Notes: generated by a model from the letters alone, not told the origin. Shown: positions 1 to 12,435, counted from the first letter of the stretch. The stretch is 64,000 bases of DNA from Coenobita brevimanus (GCA_032717465.1 CM064732.1:31358638-31422637); one strand, 5' to 3'. Numbers and translations: made by a program.

Positions 1-250
1 TTAACGCCTTTACGACGATCGTGTCTTTTTTATGCTATTCCTGCTATCTACATACAACTCTCAGCAGTTTGGAAGAGACATTTCGATGTGAAGGGATGAG
101 ATACTCCATCAATAGGAGATGTCCTTCCTAAGTACTACGAATAAAAATGATAACGCGTAATTCTGCTGAAGGGCTTTCCACACGGACGATTTCTTTTTTT
201 TTATATTTACATCCGCGCTGTCGAAGTGGGATATGGATAATGTTTTACTC

Positions 251-251
<1 letters not shown>
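1..251. other. unassigned flank, no gene seen
   Basis: No open frame of substance and no recognisable element on either strand. It ends at a TG microsatellite. Confidence 0.4.

Positions 252-301
<50 letters not shown>
252..301. repeat. (TG)n microsatellite
   Basis: Uninterrupted TG dinucleotide array of about 25 units. The open frame through it (Val-Cys repeats) is an artefact of the repeat. Confidence 0.95.
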
Positions 302-304
<3 letters not shown>

Positions 305-639
305 CAAACTAACTTAAAATGTTTTAAGCTTATTTCATACTTGGTGGAAAGGTTGAGCGTATTTCTAAGAGCTAATCTCTTGTTTTTGAGAACTGTAGGT
401 CAAAGGTTAAAGTCACGTTACAAATTCGGCCGAAATTGTTTTTATTCGATTTAAGCCAAATTTGTGAAACGGTTGAGGGCAAGACAAGGATGGAGTGAAT
501 AAGTTTTGAGAACTTATAGTTCTAAGGTCAAGTTCCTAAGGCATGATAGAAGATTGGAAACAATAATTCAAGATTTGAGTAGCAAGAAGTAACTCTTGAT
601 GCTTTAGGGGTAAATTAAAGATTGCTTCCGACCCTTTCC

Positions 640-865
640 TTAACGGAGGTGCCTCCTGAGCTGAATACGTAGTTGGGATGTATAATTAAATATACGTCAT
701 TGCATATAAGCGGCAAGAGTATGTCCCTTAAGCTGAATAAAGTTGTTTGGAGGCAGAATCAAGAATGCCATCCAATATAGCTGATAAGTGGAGACTGAGT
801 TTCCGACCCTTCCATTACGAAAGGTATCCCTTAAGCTGAATATTGTAGCGCAGAGGTAACATTAG
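640..865 (+). repeat. three spaced copies of a short AGCTGAAT motif
   Basis: The sequences at about 654, 728 and 831 share a core like TTAAGCTGAATAAAGT, each preceded by CCCT/TCCT. They lie 74 and 103 bp apart, and the parts between are partly alike (CCGACCCTTCC appears twice). This looks like an old, loosely tandem repeat. The same motif recurs on both strands elsewhere in the window. Confidence 0.5.
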
Positions 866-1235
866 TAAATAAAGTCGTTAATCTTAGTCTTCAACAAACA
901 GTGAAATGAAGAAACCAGTTATTAAATAAATACACTGTAACTGGTTTGCATTAATAATATCACAACAAACAAGGGATGAGGCTATGGCACACTTAATGTC
1001 TCATTTGGCCCTTATCTCCGACTGGGGTAAAAGTAAACTTGTTGATTTTAATGCATCAAAAATTTAGTTCTTACATCTTTCGACCTCTCAGAGTCTACCA
1101 CACGAATATCTTCTAATTTTTAACAATAGCCAAAATAACCCTGCATCACCTTTGTACGTATTTGGGTTTCATTCTCTCAGGATTCACACACACGTGTGTG
1201 GGGGGGAAGGGGGAGGGTGTGGGTGGATGTGTGTA

Positions 1236-1261
<26 letters not shown>
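1236..1261. repeat. (GA)n microsatellite
   Basis: Short GA array following a G-rich GT stretch. Confidence 0.9.
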
Positions 1262-1273
<12 letters not shown>

Positions 1274-1455
1274 CACCATTCATTCACTCAGTGTAGGTAT
1301 ACTTTCAGGTGACTACTGTGAGTAACAAACCAAATAATTTCTTGTAGTCCAGGAAGCCATTTGCTTCACTGGGTAGTAACCATGTAACCAGATGGACACC
1401 TGGTGGTCTACTGGGTTGATGGACTCCAGCTGACTGTAGCCCATAAGGGTTAACA
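1262..1455 (+). repeat. hairpin-bearing dispersed repeat, diverged partial copy
   Basis: Aligns by eye with the repeat at 61772-62100: a block like CAAACCAAATAATTTCTTG is followed by a five-base loop and CAGGAAGCCATTT, then 'GTAACCATGTAACCAGA' and 'CACCTGGTGGT'. The hairpin arms are at 1332-1344 and 1350-1362. The copy ends near a GGTTAA at about 1449. It is clearly older than the 62 kb copy. Confidence 0.6.
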
Positions 1456-2759
1456 ATCGAGAGACGGTTGGGTTTTTTCGCTTATATAATATCTCTTGGG
1501 GTTAGCGACTGTTCACCATCGCAAATGTCTGGGATGAGGTGCCTTGCCACAGGCCCATCAGCTCCATATGTCGCAATAAAGAACTGGATGATCACACTTA
1601 TTACAAATTATACGCTTCATCGAGATGAGAGAGACAAGGAAGTTATTGCAATCATCATAGTCATATTCATTTACCCTGCCATCACACCGGTCTTTTCGTA
1701 ATTTCCTAACCTTCGTGAACTGTTCATCTCTAACCGATCACACTCACTTTCAGATCATCATGAACAATTATGGTAAGAGTTCCGTTGCACTTTTTCTCAA
1801 AACTGTTCCTAAAAAAATGAAATTTTTGACAAAATAGTCAACACACAAATGGGGTGATATCTGGCTCCATCATTTTGAAGCCGAAAAAGTGAAAAGGAAA
1901 TGTGTGCTTGACCGTACTGTCAGGGATTCAATTATCTTTGCAGTTCCTTTCGAAATTACAAGAACTAACGAAACATGGCAAAAGTTTTAAATGATTTGTA
2001 TCTTGCATGGTTTCATCAAACCTTACGAAGAAGGTAAGCACACTCATCTTTTGGACATCTCTAATTTTTTTTTTTTTTTTTTTTTTTTTGAGGCAAAGAT
2101 GCACTTGAGAGGTTGGTGATGATTGACTGAATGTGACATGTCCGAAAAACATTTACTGACCCAAATTTCCCCCTCAGATATATGTTGTCAATTGATAATG
2201 CTAACGATTAAAGAGATTATGAAGTAACGTTGCATTCAGCCAATCATCACCAACGTGTCAAGAGCATCTTCGCCTCGAAAAAAAAAAAAAAAAATGAATA
2301 TAGTAATATATTACACCTAACGCCAGACGATCTTACCGAGTTGAGTGAATATAGGAGCCTGAGTGTCTTCGTATTGGTACTGCTAATTCCCCCATGGTTG
2401 GAAGCTCTAGGACTCTTCCAACTAATGCCAGAGGATTTTCTTCAGCTGAAAGTGAGTCATAAAAGTCTGAATTAAAATTAACTAATTATACTGTGAAAAG
2501 AAACATTGTTGCCTAGTAGGTGGATGGATTAGTGAGCGATTTTACTTAAATATCACATAATTATTACGAATAGTCCTGATGAAGATGGTATATGATGGCT
2601 TTTTATCTGATATACAATTCCTCGAAAATGTGGCGCTCGTAAGGGTGGCTGACATAATGAAGGCGAGTGAAGTTTTTGTGCATCAATAATATACCCGAAA
2701 TCATTACATGTTGCTAATGAAGGACCCTGCTTGTGTTCAGAGACTGAAAGTATCTTCTA
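1456..2759. other. non-coding interval with short motifs and poly-T
   Basis: No protein is recognisable. It holds a poly-T run at 2066-2089, a poly-A run at 2278-2294, and two copies of the GCCAGACGA / CTTCAGCTGAA motif at about 2322 and 2427. TTGGTGATGATTGACTGAATG at 2112 and CATTCAGCCAATCATCACCAA at 2232 are near inverted copies of each other, suggesting a small foldback repeat at about 2066-2300. Confidence 0.4.
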
Positions 2760-2795
2760 TTAACCCCTTCAGCACCATGGTGCTTTTCTGTTACA
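2760..2795 (+). repeat. TTAA-CCCC terminus, piggyBac-like end candidate
   Basis: TTAACCCCTTCAGCACCATG resembles the TTAA-CCC(T) ends typical of piggyBac-type elements and their non-autonomous derivatives. No paired end was located, so the length of any element is unknown. Confidence 0.3.
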
Positions 2796-3641
2796 TTCTT
2801 GCTACTGCTATGCTATTATATGAAGTTCAAGAAACACGTCATCTTAGGGAGATTTAAGAAAGAAAAAATTTTACCATGTTCCCTTTGTTGTTTGAAAGTT
2901 ACAAGTAAAAGATAAGTGTTAGTGCATATTTTCATGTGTAAAACTGATACATACGAAGAAATTACCATAGGTAATCCATGTGCTTAGAGGAAAAACGAAG
3001 AAAAATAACCCCTTACAGCTTGGTTTGCACAGCTTGGCTTGCCCTGGTATAGACAGAAAGGCAGAAAGTGGAAGCTTGGATGACTATGCACAGAACTGTG
3101 CCAGCATCATCATTCAAGAAAGGAAGTAAGTCCAACCAACCAGAACAGAAACAGCGACTGGAGCAGCAGCAAACATCAGCCCCACATGTTGGCAGAGATG
3201 CAGACTATCCTTTCCTAATGTTGGCAAATAGGCTAAAAATAGTGTTTGATCATTCCTTGCAGACAACAGCTGCCCCAGTCCTTCTTCAATAAACATCCGC
3301 TACTACACTCCCTCCCCAGCCCACAACTTAACATTCCTTACAAATACCACCACAACCCAACCTTCACGACAACTCAAGAAATCTCACAAAACCGAAGCTC
3401 AGGTTACCCAAATAGAGTGACTCTGAACAGGGGCAATCTAAGGAGCCACTTCCAAACATTTGTAACAGCCCTCGTCGGTATTGCCAACTGTAGGATCATT
3501 TAGCAAAAATTTCGGACCTGTATGGCGGTAAAGTAATTTCATTATAATAGAGCACATTGTAAGATAATTGTAAATGTTTGTTTCAGAAGCAAGAAACTAA
3601 TTTTTGCCAACAGAATAGAAACAACAGTACCCCCCATACAT

Positions 3642-4025
3642 TTAACCCGTACCGTGCTAGAAAGGTACAGTTGCGGACAAATGTGTCTCGACACGTCTAG
3701 CATTAGCTGGCAACTCCTAAGTGTTGTTTTTTCCTCCGTAGAGTTCCCGTCGGTTTCGGCAAGACGAGGACGTAAAAGCTGTCTTGATTGGCCAGTAGCC
3801 ATTAATTAAATATTGCAGCAACTGATGATATTATTCGTATGAGAAATAGGCCTATATTTAAGTAGTGTAAACCTTACGTCATATATTTGTAATAGGAAAA
3901 TGCGGACAACAATTTTTTAAGGATAAACGTTATGCATGTTTCCGTACGTAAATGTATCTTCCTTAAAATACCCTGAGAAAGGAGATTGAAACAGTTTGAC
4001 ATGGCAGCGCATATCTAAGTGCCGT
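3642..4025 (+). repeat. dispersed repeat R2, copy 1
   Basis: Begins at TTAACCCGTACC (3642). From about 3655 to 4025 it matches the reverse complement of 10355-10715. Shared blocks include the 'GAGTTCCCGTCGGTTTCGGC' region, 'GACGAGGACGTAAAAGCTGT' and 'GATATTATTCGTATGA'. It has no coding potential. The TTAA-CCC start suggests a non-autonomous piggyBac-type element, but only one end is visible. Confidence 0.65.
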
Positions 4026-4801
4026 AGAGTTGTGTGTGTTAAGAACACAATTAAATATGAAACATCCAACAATATTTGACATGTCCTGTATTTTGCATTA
4101 CCCCGTCTTACTTGGGAACATAAACTGACAAAGAATGGTAGTTTTGTAGGGCATGAAAGCACTAGGCATAAGACTGGCAGCTACATGACTTTACGTCAGA
4201 TACATTATAATATGATAAAGACATGAACATGAGTCCTCGATCGTAGTGTCAAACACTGTGTTCATAATGTCGCTGCCTCAGGTAGTACAGGTATATTAAT
4301 CATGGAATGCAGTGACCCTTGTAGAACTGGCGTCACCCTAAACATTCCCTGTGATCTTTACCAGTATGATTTTTATCGTATCTACCAGACAAACGCATCT
4401 AATATAGGTATAAAAACAGCTTAGCTACCTAAAATCAGCTTTACTTCAGTCACTTCAGTAATACTATTTACGTCACTGTCAACTTTTTTTTTTTTTTCAT
4501 CGAATACCATAGATTTGAGCGTTATACTGTTATATGTATTAGGTTCTCAAAGGTGTAGGCTAACAGAGGACGATGAAGCAGAGGTGAGACATGGAAGACC
4601 AGAGGTTAAAGTCGGTGGTTCAAAACTGTCAGCCGGACTAAAAAATACTGTATATTTGGATGCTTTGTTTAGGGTCGGTGGATCGAATCCCTGTAAGGAG
4701 TAATGAAAAACAAAAATGGTTTTATTTACGCTCCTGGAGATCAATTAGTTTTCACAGGAGGAGGTCACTTAATATTGTTAATTAAACAATACTTGGCATA
4801 A
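4026..4801. other. non-coding interval
   Basis: No protein, RNA or element recognised. It contains a poly-T run at about 4484-4497. Confidence 0.35.
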
Positions 4802-5560
4802 TTAACCCACCCCGTCCCGACCACTTTTCCACCACTGACTACCCCCGATCCCAACCATTTTTGGAATTTTTTTTTTTTGGCTCAAACCTCCGCTTTTGGT
4901 GAGAAACATAGAAAATTCATAGAGAAATCACTCACCTGAGGTTTAAAATACTCGATACAGGTAGCAGTACCTCCTCACCTTACTGTGTTTTCTATCAGGC
5001 TGGCTCCAAAGAAAACGAGTTCTATGGGAGGGTAACCATTCAACACCACTCGTAAATGGTATTTATTTATTTATTTGGTATGAATTTATATCTAGTACGA
5101 GAGTATATTGGTTTTCAAACAGTAATATAGGCAATATAAGCATTGTTTCACTCACCAAACCCATCAACGTACCTGACCTTTTTTGGCGACATTACCTGAT
5201 CATCATTTCTGACTGTTTCTTCCTCTAATGCTATGTAAAGTTTGTCCTCCACATTGTCATCAATTGGGGAATCACTCTGGCCTTGAATTTCGTACCGTGG
5301 CACAACATGTCTTTACTGGCCAGGTCACTGGTAACAGGTGAATTGCTGAGACAATGGCGTGCGGGGGGGGGGAGGTCATGCTGGGTATAGCATTGTCCCT
5401 GCCTGGCATCTTGTAGAGAAAGGTGTCCCATGTATAAGTACCAAAAATCACTCACAAAAATTGAAAATTGTGCATATTAGGGACCTTGCAATTGATTCGC
5501 ATTTATATACGTCAATGGGATTGGCAGTGACAAAACGTGTGGACGTTTATTCACGTCAAC
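4802..5560 (+). mobile_element. dispersed repeat R1, copy A (piggyBac-like end suspected)
   Basis: One of three related copies (also 11723-12435 and, inverted, 13425-14130). It starts at TTAA followed by CCCACC, then a clamp of sequence, a T-run and 'CTCAAACCTCCGCTTTTGG'. Further on are the shared 'GGTATGAATTTATAT', 'TATATTGGTTTTCA' and 'GGGGAATCACTCT' blocks. Copy A has diverged and has no open frame matching that of copy B. TTAA plus CCC is the piggyBac target and end signature, hence the tentative class. Confidence 0.6.
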
Positions 5561-6002
5561 AGGATGGGGCGGGTTAAAAGCTGTTGTTTTATACAGACGC
5601 TTAATATATATATGTACACTTGTAACAGCACCGATTATTACAGGAAAATATCAAATTAATTCCTTTACATGGTAATAATAATTTTAACAGAAATGTTTTG
5701 GAAAGCTGGTAGTCAGACATTTTTATTTTAGATAAAGTTGTACAGGGAAGTTCACAGCCGTTCACATATAAGACAATGTAATCTTTCACATATAATTTCT
5801 TAGCAAACATCATGAAAAAAAAAGTTGATTAGTCCACTGCGCTCTACAACAAAGGTCATATAGCATTACTAGTAGGACGGATGCTATTCCACTTTAGGCC
5901 AGCCCATTAGCAGCGGGTTTCGTACCCAGATCCTCCCAGACACAAGTCTCATATAACTGAATGGGGCAAAGGAATTCATATACAACACAAGCATTGAGTA
6001 AA
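5561..6002. other. non-coding interval
   Basis: AT-rich, with no recognisable gene or element. Confidence 0.35.
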
Positions 6003-6515
6003 TCCATCCGTTCATCCATCATCCAATCCTACATTGCCCCATGAGGAGCGTAGGAGCCCGGGGCTAGGCAAGTTGGTCTTGACATTTAAGATGAGTATGA
6101 CCAGCCGCTCTCATCCCTGAGAGGCATTACGTGAGCAATAAAACCCAACCACTCCTTGGACATAAACCTTCACCAGGTCAATCCGATTGGAGCGCCATAA
6201 TTACCCACTAAACCACCAGGCGCCAAACTTTGGTTATATGTTACCACCCAGCATAGTAAGTGGATTCCTGGTGAACAGGAAATCATTTGGTTTGTTATTC
6301 AGTGTAGAGTCACCCACGGGCAGAAGGAAGAGGAAAGCATGAAGGAAAGAAAGAAGAGGGAGTGTAAAGTCACCCATAGGCAGAAGGGCGAGGAAAGAAT
6401 GAAGGAAAGAGAGACAGAAGAGGATGGAAAGAAAGAAGGCTGGAGCAGAGGACAGGGCAGACACCCGAGAACAGCACTACATCGAGTGAGTGGATGGTGA
6501 GCGCCCCTACTTAGC
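6003..6515 (-). mobile_element. composite repeat: hairpin module plus tRNA-like SINE module
   Basis: Reverse-complement counterpart of 61772-62285 over its whole length. Read on the minus strand, it starts 'GGGGCGCTCACCATCCACTC', runs through a pyrimidine-rich stretch and a hairpin (arms at plus-strand 6258-6270 and 6276-6288, five-base loop), then GGCGCCTGGTGGTTTAGTGG with a pol III A-box-like sequence, a diverged B box, and a GGATGATGGATG tail. Open frames across the purine-rich part are not genes. It is probably non-autonomous and spread by a LINE. Confidence 0.75.
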
Positions 6516-6687
6516 ACAATTGAGCAAGTGCATAACAATATATTTTCCAATATAAAAATGGTTACATCATGGATGGGCATAGCAGAAACTAACAATATAA
6601 ATGTAGTTCATAAATATTATTTTGAAATATTTTTCAAATGAAAACATTCGAGCACAACCAGTTAAACCTTAATGCAGATATGTGCAG

Positions 6688-7787
6688 TTACATTAAATTA
6701 CATATATTCTTATCAGGATATCGTCCACCCCCCATCTTCTGTATTACTTTTTGTAACTGTCTAGGGATTGACTCAACATGCCTGTATACTAGCTGGGGCT
6801 TCTGTCTCAACACTTCCCACTCCCATACAGTGCATTGCAGCAGAGCTTGGTGAGTTTGTTCTTGGGCCTGATAACAGGTATTGATGATATTACCCCAGAT
6901 ATTTTCTATCGGGTTCAGGTCACATCCTTTAGCAGGCCAGTTCAGTGGTTCAATCTCTGGGTGGTCTGTAAACCACTGTCGTCCTGTGCCTGCCATATGA
7001 ACTGGGCATCGGTCATGCACGAAATAAACTGGTCAATCATCTAGTAGGTCGTAAGCTCTCAGCGAAGGCAGCAGAACCTCATCCAGTATTTCTACATACT
7101 GAACTGCGGTGAATTTACCATGTATAGGAGTCAGTTCCCTCATGCCATTCAGATGGATCCATCCCCAGATATTGCACATTATATGTCCACTTCTTGCCTC
7201 CTCATAGATGTTTTCCCGTGCATATCGGGTGTTGTTTGGTCACCAGCAATGTATTTGTCCATGTGTGGAGGAAGCGAAAGTTTTCTCGTTGGAAAAAAAC
7301 AACTCATATCCAGAAATCCATGCCATAGTTTACTGTATGTATTCTCTTACAAACTGCAGGCATCCTTCATGATGTCTGTCGGTGAGAGCTTCCTTTATAG
7401 CTGGTGTCCTGTGGCGAATCCCTTGTTATTCAGTCGTAGAATTGTTGTCGGAGATGAGATGGGCAAGTTAGGAGTCTGTGTTATGGCAACTGCAGTGGTG
7501 AATGAATTGGCCTGCATTGCATCCCTAATTGAGGCATCTAGCTCAGCTGTTGTTTTTCTTGGTCTGCCCATATTTTGCCGGTCATTTAAATTTCCTTCTG
7601 CCTCCCATCGTCTGATCCATAGGTATACGGTATCTCTCATTATGCCAAGGTCACAGGCTATCTCTGCAGGGGACATGCTGCTTTCATGTCTGCCAATGAT
7701 CTGTCTTCTCAGTGCAATTCTTTCCTTGTGGCCACAAATCATATTCCTTACGAGCGGTTCCCATCCTGCTTCTCTGAGAGTGGACAC
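6688..7787 (-). pseudogene. Tc1-like transposase, broken
   Basis: This encoded a cut-and-paste transposase of the Tc1/mariner superfamily. The 5' part (7787 down to 7395, 130 residues) has a helix-turn-helix region and the GRPRKTT motif near residues 74-80. The 3' part (7020 down to 6688) has the catalytic block HDRCPVH and DLNPIENIWG. Between them the frame can be followed, but with stops and a frameshift. The first catalytic block reads FSNEKTF, so the usual Asp is Asn. I count 35 residues between the second Asp and the Glu (DD35E spacing), against 34 in classical Tc1; a small insertion in this dead copy cannot be excluded. Terminal inverted repeats were not found. Confidence 0.85.
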
Positions 7788-7860
7788 AGTACTATTAACA
7801 TACCTAACCTTTAGCTCTTCTACACATCAGATTCATTATCGGGTATTATTTTCCCACTAG

Positions 7861-9240
7861 GGATGAAATAGTGGTTACCGATGCTCTGGTTTGGAGTAAT
7901 GAATCCATGTAATCTTGTGTAGGTCTTGTAAATGCGTCCCGTTTCTTGCCGTATTGGGAACACAGTGTTAATATTATAATTATAACATCTTGCAGACCCA
8001 CTTTATCGTAACCTACCTAAAATTTGCTCTGTTGATATGAGACTTATAATCAGCAAGGGTGTAATATCATTAACTAAGGCCTCTTTGATACTGTCTCAGC
8101 GCCATGAGGCACTATTCATGGTTATTGTATTGGCAGGTGGAGGCCAGGTAGCTCACTCAGCAATGCTTTGACACTCTTAGCCCCATAGAGGTGGGGGAAA
8201 TTGAGCCCATGTCTTTCATCACCTGATGAGATGTGTAGCAACTTTTCCTTTGCCCTGCCTGTGTTATAACGCCTATGCTGCAAGGGAGGAATACTGAACT
8301 GAGAGGAAGATACATGTACTGAACACTAATATTGCCCCTGTCATCCTATCATTAATATCTGATCCAGTATTGGCCATGCAAGGTGTACATAATTACCAGT
8401 GTTCACAGTTATTTGGTTTGTATGTGTATGACAGTGAAACTGGCCACTTCTTGATGTATCACACTGTATATGTTTTTATCAAACTAAAACATATTGAAAA
8501 CTCATATGTCCTGTTAGTATCGATATCTACTCATCACATGTATCGACCTACGAGCTCATGCTGTCCAATTTAGTACTTTCCTCTGGCTAATACCAAACGA
8601 TTTTATCCGTTAACCGTGGGGCATCACTTTCATGACGCTCAGGCGCTAAGGATCATTTTGAATTCGCCCGGGCTTTCAAGTGGTGGCTTGTATCATCTGT
8701 CAGTACTACCAGTGTCCAGCTATAGTCAGCTCTGCTAATGTCATCTGTACTCCCATCCATTGTTGAAAATAATATGGCCATTTTTCCCCTGTCCTTGACT
8801 CCCCTCCATTATCCCCTCCTCCCGCCTGCCCAGCCACGCCACACTACGCATCCTGCTCGGATTTTTCCACTCATTTAATCCATTGAAATGTGCCCTATGC
8901 CCTATTCTTTTACAAAATAATATATGAAAAAAAGAGAAAAGGTAATTGATACTGCCATATACCTGGAATGGGCTAATTATCATCTGGCAACACCCCACGT
9001 ACACTTGTTCGCTAATTTTCCCTGTTTATTTCCACTTGAAATATGCCGTATGACCTATTCTCGTAATAAAAATATATATAAGAAAGGAAGGGAGAAGCCT
9101 AAGTGATATTTACATTCACGTGGAACTACCTAATTTATTATGTATTGTGTAGATTTCCTGCCAATCATTTCATAGCATATAAATTAGCAGCTGTCACCAC
9201 GCTGACATTTTCAACCCTTCCCTGCCCATATTACGTAATA
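7861..9240. other. non-coding interval
   Basis: No recognisable protein or element. Two similar stretches near 8870-8960 and 9030-9110 (TTTCCACT...TGAAATGTGCC/TATGCC, CCTATTCT, AATAATATAT) suggest a small diverged duplication. Confidence 0.35.
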
Positions 9241-9275
9241 TCATTCAGTTTACTGTCGTCTTTCGAGGCGAAACC

Positions 9276-9590
9276 GTGTCGGATTCGCGTCCTTCCATTT
9301 CTGCCGCTTCTGAGCCCACTGCAAAGGGCCCTGTGACCTCTACCCCTACTAAACCTCGTGTGGGAACGGGTAAAGGACTAAGTGATTGTGCTGTGGAACG
9401 TGAACTGGCTAATTTGTCCATGATAATGATGGACAGTGACTACAGTCTTTCTGGTGAATGATGTGATAAGACATTGGAGGAAATGGTGACAGAAACTCCT
9501 AGTACGAGTGCTTCAGTGTCCCAAGTTCATCCTGACTCCAAGGGAAAGGAGCCCTTAGTTACTGCAAGTGACAGTGCATAACAGTGTGAA
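9276..9590 (+). pseudogene. Ser/Thr/Pro-rich open frame, unrecognised
   Basis: Starts at ATG 9276 (MSDSRPSISAASEPT), stops at TGA 9459-9461, and after a frame change continues with Ser/Thr-rich residues (ETPSTSASVSQVHPDSKGKE) to a TAA near 9582. The low-complexity, charged, disordered composition is like the N-terminal region of LINE ORF1 or gag proteins, but no zinc knuckle is seen. It is not recognised as any named family and may be chance. Confidence 0.2.
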
Positions 9591-10354
9591 TAATATAGAA
9601 ATGTAAATAATGTAAATAGAAATGTAAATAATTACTAATATAAGAGTATGAGTATAAATACTTGGAGTAATGACAGTGAAAGTGAAAGCTTCGTTCTCTA
9701 TGCTAGTTTACTGAACGAGGAAGTGAATGCCTGGAATGAAAATAAACTACTGTAGTGAAGGAAACTTATGGATAAATATTGTATATATAAATAAGTGTAA
9801 TAAAGTACTGGGAATAAAAAGTGTGAGTGTGTTTATAATAAATGACAGCTTCTCCTCAGAATATCAGCGGAGAATGAGTGTGTGTGGAAAGTTCGTACGC
9901 GCTCGTAATTTACATTGCTTTCACAGTGTTTTTTTTTTTTTTTTAATATGGATTCCGAACTACTTAAAATTCATAGAATAGTGTTTGTAGTGATAATATC
10001 AGGCAGTGATAACCATATTACGGGGTATCGGGAAGTGTACGAGTAAAGTGGAGACTTCATTACCCAACTTCAGAAGTCTTCACAAGTCCTACGGTAGTCG
10101 ACAAAGGCTCAACAAACATCCCAGGAGAAAGCTGCAGGTATGTGCCGTAAGCCTATGTAATTATAATATTCTAGGACTAATAACTGATTTTTGGCAAATA
10201 TTTTTTAAAAGTAAGTTGGAGCGCGATTATCCCCACGGGATGGGCACGGCATGCTTCCAACATCTCCCTGGTTAAGGGGTAATTGTCACTGGGAAACCAC
10301 TGGCGTGCTCGTGGGTTAAATTACCAACGTGATTTATGAACAGCAATGATGCAG
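9591..10354. other. AT-rich non-coding interval
   Basis: Contains a short 'ATGTAAATAAT' repetition at 9600-9645 and a T-run at 9930-9945. No gene recognised. Confidence 0.35.
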
Positions 10355-10715
10355 AGTAACGGTACTTCTACAGATATGCGTTGCCATGTCAAATTGTTTT
10401 GATCTCCTTTCTCTGGGTATTTTAAGCAAGATACATTTACGTATGGAAACATGCATAATGTTTATCATTTAAAAATTTTTGTCTACATTCTCCTATTACA
10501 AGTATATGACATTAGGTTTACACTGCTTATACATTTATCATACGAATAATATCATCAGTTGTTGTACGATTTGATCACTGGCTACCGACTAATCAAGACA
10601 GCTTTTACATCCTCGTCTTGCCGAAACTGACGGGAACTCTAAGGAGGAAAAAAAAACAACACTTTAGAAGTAGCCAGACAAAGCTAGACGTGTCGAGACA
10701 CAACTGTCTACGACT
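10355..10715 (-). repeat. dispersed repeat R2, copy 2 (inverted)
   Basis: Reverse complement of 3655-4025, sharing long blocks such as CATGCATAATGTTTATC, 'ACATTTACGTATGGAAACAT' and 'CTTGCCGAAACTGACGGGAA'. The two copies lie about 6.3 kb apart in opposite orientation. No coding capacity. Confidence 0.65.
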
Positions 10716-10893
10716 GTACATCTATATCTCCTTCAAAAATCCCAGTGACATAGATCTATGTCCTGCTGCACTGAAAAGTCATTGCATGCAACCCAAATAA
10801 AATGGAGGGTAATAACATATCTCGCTAGCTTCAGACATCTCTCCGCTATGCTTACAACTTTGATTTTGGAGTGCAGGAGGCAAGTGACAGTCT

Positions 10894-11247
10894 TCACAGG
10901 CTCACAGCCGCTCTGCTGTCTCAGTAACCTTGAAGATTTTAGGGGTTTAGTGGCACCAACATGTCTCGATTCAGCAACTTTCTGGCTTTGGTGATTACTT
11001 TTATTTGTGCCAGGGATCTGATACTGATGTATGAACCCCATTTAGCCAGAAATAAACATCCAAAATCGGTTCACAAGCTCACAGCTGCCCTGCTTTCTCA
11101 GTAATCTCGAAAATTTCAGAGGTAGAGTGGCACCAACCTGACTTGGTTCAACCAACTTTCTGGCTTTAGTGATTACTTTGATTAGTGCTAGGAATCTGAT
11201 ATTGATGTATTAAGCCGATTTAGCCAGAAAAAAAAAATCCAAAGTCG
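10894..11247 (+). repeat. tandem duplication, 2 x about 177 bp
   Basis: The block beginning CTCACAGCCGCTCTGCTGTC (10901) is repeated from 11078 with moderate divergence. Both halves include CAACTTTCTGGCTTT.GTGATTAC and end in TTTAGCCAGAAA followed by CCAAA.TCGG. At 11304-11307 a GGTTAA whose reverse complement reads TTAACCTGTACCATGC closely resembles the start of R2 (TTAACCCGTACCGTGC), so the duplication may sit inside a piggyBac-type remnant. Confidence 0.65.
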
Positions 11248-11307
11248 GCCGGCATTGAGGGGTTTATTTATTTATATTTTTTAAAATCCCAGCATGGTAC
11301 AGGTTAA

Positions 11308-11722
11308 AAGGAAAAATGTTGGAAATTTTAGTCACCCTGTATTCTCAAAGAGTACTTTATGATGAAAGGAACTCAGTTTGACAGACTGTTTTGATGTGGG
11401 CATGGTATTATTTTCAAAATCCCTTTCTGCTGAGTGTACACTACCGTACATTCTCAGCCCTGCTATGCCGGATTCACCCTCACAAACAAGAAAGTAAGGG
11501 AATATTTCAACAAAGTCTGTCTAACAATATAGTATCCTATTGAAGTGCAAGGTGCCCAAAGCTAGGTAGTTGGCAACTCTAACTCTCGATGGTAGTAAAC
11601 ACCAGTCAAAATACCTCCAGCAATCTGTGGGGGTTTGACCTTTGGCTCACATGGAATCGTCGACACTGGTGAATTTTAACCACAAACGCACCAAGCTTCT
11701 GATAAGAGTTTCTGAAGGGAAG
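11308..11722. other. non-coding interval
   Basis: No recognised gene or element between the 177-bp duplication and the R1 copy. Confidence 0.35.
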
Positions 11723-12435
11723 TTAACCCGCCGCATCTCGACCAATTTTTCACCAATGATCACCCACCCAAATCCTGGCAGATTTTTTTTTTTTTTTTTT
11801 TTGGCTAAAACCTTCGCTTTGTATGAGAAACATTGGAAAATGCCCCCAAAAGTGCTCGCCTGAGCTTAGAAGTGGTCTAAGCAGGTGACCCTTTAAACAC
11901 ATGGCACCTTGTTCTCTGGAGCCGCACTGCGGATGTCACATTTTCAGTGTAGCAGTAACTATTGCAAACCACTCAGAATAGGTAGATATTTGTTCATTTG
12001 ATACGAATTTATATGTAGTACAATAATATATTGGTTTTCACACAATAATATAGGCAATATAAGCATTGTATCATTCACTGAACACAGCAACATACTGCAC
12101 CTTCCTTGGTGATGTTACCTCCTCATCACTTCTGCTTGTTTCTTCCTCTGGTGCCATGTAATCTTTGTCCTCCACATCATCATTCATTGGGGAATCACTC
12201 TCGCCTTGAATTTCGTACCGTGGCACAACAAGTCTTCTCTGGCAAGGTCCCTGCAAACAGATGAGTTGCTGAGACAATGGCATGCCGGGGGAGTGGAGGT
12301 CACATGGGGTAAGGCAGTGTCCTTGCCTGGTGGCAGGTAGAGGAAGGTGTCCCGCGTCTATGTACCTAAAATCACAGGCAAAATTAGACCTTGCAATTGC
12401 AAAACATATGGATATGTTATCGGGATTCAACATGA
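11723..12435 (+). mobile_element. dispersed repeat R1, copy B
   Basis: Starts at TTAA followed by CCCGCCGCATCTCGACC and matches copies A and C throughout. On the minus strand an open frame of 120 codons (12433 to 12071) ends in an acidic tail (DDVEDKDYMAPEEETSRSD). Its middle part contains several Cys/His (RQGHC, TPCDLH, QGPC). This may be the degenerate C-terminal, cysteine-containing end of a piggyBac-type transposase. That is inferred from the TTAA-CCC end and the residue pattern only, as the DDD core is absent. Confidence 0.55.

Noticed and set aside
7120..7860. Plus-strand open frame of 246 codons
   Set aside because: Antisense to the Tc1 transposase remnant; no domain of its own.
10733..11041. 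Minus-strand open frame of 102 codons
   Set aside because: Lies in the 177-bp tandem duplication; the second unit does not keep the frame and no domain is recognised.
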